A DNA stretch of 64,000 nucleotides, taken from contig NZ_NISK01000002.1 in NCBI RefSeq assembly GCF_002205675.1, forward strand, positions 496,001 to 560,000. The letters are read 5' to 3'. The notes below the pieces were generated by a model that saw only the letters and a list, made by a program, of their open reading frames with translations, made no database searches and was not told the DNA's origin. Source of the DNA: Sphingopyxis bauzanensis (lineage in GTDB: Bacteria > Pseudomonadota > Alphaproteobacteria > Sphingomonadales > Sphingomonadaceae). Position numbers and translations under genes: made by a program. Shown here one piece after another: positions 62,475 to 64,000 of the stretch. The stretch's first letter is position 1. Every line of letters starts with the position of its first letter.

Positions 62475-63308
62475 TCAATTGATGGGGAGGAAGTCGCGTT
62501 TGAATTCGTCCTTCACCGCACCGACCAGGGTGCCGGTCACCGGGACGTTGATCTTGTAGCTGCCCTCGGCAAAGGGACCGATTTCATAGGGCGCAATGGC
62601 GATTGTCATGCGATCGAGATAGCGCCCATCGGACGAGCCCAGCCACACGGTCTGCGCCGACGCGGGCGGGCAATTGCCGAACGGGCTGTCCGGAGCTTCT
62701 TCGGCAACAATGCCCTTGGCCGTCTTGGCGCGCTCGATGCCCGCGCAGAAGGCGTTGCGGATCGCCGCGTCGAACGCCTCGCCGCTGGTGAACAGGTCGA
62801 GCGGCTGCCGCTGCTTCGCCCGGTTGCGGTCCCACAATAGTGTAGCAAAGCTAGTCATGCCGTGCGCGCCGCCAGTATAGGTCTGGATTTCCGCCGACAG
62901 GCTGAGGAAACGCGGTGTGTTCGACACGCGCTGCCACGTCTGAAGATGGCTGTGCGGGCGATAGGGGAAGCCCGCCTTTTCCGCCGCCGCCTTGTCGCGC
63001 CGTGCCACGGCAATCAGCGCATCGCGCCTAGTCGCGCGATCGTTGTCCAGCCACGCCGCAAGGTCCGGGATCATCGCCGCCTCACGCGGATAAGCATAAG
63101 CGAATTCGACAAGGTCGCTGCTTTCCTTGACGTTCGAGGCCGCGGCATTTTTGGCTTCCGCATCAGCGGCGGCGCTATCCGGGGCACCCGGTACCAACGC
63201 GGCCGCCGCCCTCTCGGCGGGCGTCGGCGGCTCGTCGGCACAACTGGAAAGGAGCACAGCGCCGGCCAGGAGCAGCAGGGTGGTGGCGTTCCGTGTTGCA
63301 GTCGTCAT
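62475..63308 (-). CDS. DUF3298/DUF4163 domain lipoprotein (RsiV-like)
   Basis: 277-residue lipoprotein: signal TRNATTLLLLAGAVLLSSC with a lipobox Cys, then DUF4163/DUF3298. Signature segments are LSLSAEIQTYTGGAHGMTSF and TIAIAPYEIGPFAEGSYKIN. In Bacillus the related RsiV binds lysozyme and controls SigV, but many members simply bind peptidoglycan-active ligands; the role here is unknown. ATG 63308 was chosen from the signal peptide. Divergent from the M17 peptidase. Confidence 0.87.
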   Translation of the reverse strand: MTTATRNATTLLLLAGAVLLSSCADEPPTPAERAAAALVPGAPDSAAADAEAKNAAASNVKESSDLVEFAYAYPREAAMIPDLAAWLDNDRATRRDALIAVARRDKAAAEKAGFPYRPHSHLQTWQRVSNTPRFLSLSAEIQTYTGGAHGMTSFATLLWDRNRAKQRQPLDLFTSGEAFDAAIRNAFCAGIERAKTAKGIVAEEAPDSPFGNCPPASAQTVWLGSSDGRYLDRMTIAIAPYEIGPFAEGSYKINVPVTGTLVGAVKDEFKRDFLPIN

Positions 63309-63362
63309 GCCAGCATAACGCGGGGAATCGACAAAATATCCATGGCGGCCTAGCACGGACGC

Positions 63363-64000
63363 ATGACCGACTATTCCGATCTGATCCAGCCCGACAAGGG
63401 GCAGGACGCCCGCCCGATCCATCTTGTCGACAAAACGGGCTATGACGAATGGCTGAAGCGTCGCAGCGCCCGCGAGCGCGCGCACCTCGCCGCGGTGGGG
63501 TTCAAACCCGACGCCTATGTCCATGCGATCCTGCCCGGCGACGACCCCGATAAATGGGCAGTCGTCACGACGGTAGCAAAGACCGACAGCCTGTCGGCGT
63601 GGTGCCTCGCCAAGCTGGGCCAGATTCTGCCCGCCGGGCGTTATCGGCTCGAAGGTCAGCAACCGGGCAAGGCGCTGTTCGGCTGGATGAGCGCGCAATA
63701 TCGGTTCGACACCTACCGATCAAAGGTCGAGACCAAGGGCGCGCGGGTGCTGCTGACCACCGATGTCGGCGCAATTGCGCCGATGGTGGCGGAGATGCGC
63801 GCGACCGCAATGGTCCGCGACATGGTCAACACCCCCGCCGCCGATATGGGGCCAGCGGCGATTGAAAAGGCCGCCGAACGCATTGCCAAAGCGCATGGCG
63901 GCAAGCTGACCGTCACCAAGGGCGAAGCGCTGGAACAGGGCTATCCGATGATCCACGCGGTCGGGCGCGCCGCGGCGAAGCACCACGCCCCGCGCCTGAT
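63363..64000 (+). CDS. Leucyl aminopeptidase family (M17) protein, 5' part
   Basis: Starts MTDYSDLIQPDKGQDARPIH and runs open to the window end (at least 212 residues). RATAMVRDMVNTPAADMGPA is the segment that precedes the metal-binding domain in M17 aminopeptidases (PepA/PepB type). The catalytic Zn domain lies beyond the window, so only the N-terminal part can be seen. ATG 63363 begins 54 bases from the divergent DUF3298 gene. Confidence 0.85.
   Translation, partial: MTDYSDLIQPDKGQDARPIHLVDKTGYDEWLKRRSARERAHLAAVGFKPDAYVHAILPGDDPDKWAVVTTVAKTDSLSAWCLAKLGQILPAGRYRLEGQQPGKALFGWMSAQYRFDTYRSKVETKGARVLLTTDVGAIAPMVAEMRATAMVRDMVNTPAADMGPAAIEKAAERIAKAHGGKLTVTKGEALEQGYPMIHAVGRAAAKHHAPRL

Overview
The window is GC-rich alphaproteobacterial chromosome. 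It is most likely from a sphingomonad close to Sphingopyxis; this is inferred from gene content, gene order and protein flavour, since no rRNA is present. Most of it is conserved housekeeping DNA with short intergenic gaps and many lipobox-bearing envelope proteins.

Region by region: (1) 1-6.6 kb is accessory and partly decayed. It holds tandem SRAP (YedK-like) genes, the upstream one frameshifted; an AAA ATPase with an in-frame stop; a LuxR-type regulator with no synthase nearby; a truncated and frameshifted thermonuclease; an intact Xre/MbcA-RES toxin-antitoxin pair; and an internally deleted IS256-type element. It abuts the 3' side of an elongator tRNA-Met gene. (2) 6.8-16.7 kb: LigT-like protein and peroxiredoxin, alpha/beta hydrolase, mltG, fabF and acpP, then a class C beta-lactamase-like hydrolase beside a membrane TPR regulator, then ferric-reductase-like, VOC and DUF3617 proteins. 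(3) 16.8-26.8 kb: uvrB, an S10 peptidase, an NRDE protein, infC (apparently starting at ATA), and the rsmI-yraN-gshB-dedA run with a divergent LpoA-like lipoprotein. YraN has lost its nuclease signature. (4) 26.8-36.6 kb: the leftward run rph-rdgB-(frameshifted small gene)-hemW-xerC, then hrcA-grpE, def, recR, fmt-truA and carD. (5) 36.9-46.8 kb: an SDR enzyme, the proton-pumping pyrophosphatase hppA, the leftward run hisG-hisD-nusB-thiL, DUF2332, and a group of small regulators (DUF1465, two divergent DUF465 proteins, PilZ, DksA). (6) 47.3-64 kb: a serine-rich repeat protein with a PEP-CTERM-like tail, serS, surE followed by an NlpD-like LysM/M23 lipoprotein and a Kch-type channel, rimO, DUF4403, a phosphate-transport pair (Nudix-DUF47 fusion plus Pit) behind a clear PHO box, a Baeyer-Villiger-type flavoprotein, DUF3008, a general-stress SDR, DUF3298, and the start of an M17 aminopeptidase.

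The genes work together mainly as small housekeeping operons: fatty-acid synthesis (acpP, fabF), translation start and finish (infC, def, fmt, serS, rimO, hemW), heat-shock control (hrcA, grpE), histidine synthesis and phosphate uptake. Palindromic dispersed repeats sit in many intergenic gaps, including an 80-bp family present twice.

The most unusual items are the one-polypeptide Nudix-DUF47 phosphate accessory protein under a PHO box, the degenerate YraN, the serine-rich exosortase-type surface protein, and the frameshifted small gene whose stop would overlap the hemW start. I found no CRISPR array, prophage or biosynthetic cluster, and no clearly novel multi-gene defence system. Several broken genes differ from an intact version by one or two bases, so assembly error must be excluded before they are called pseudogenes.
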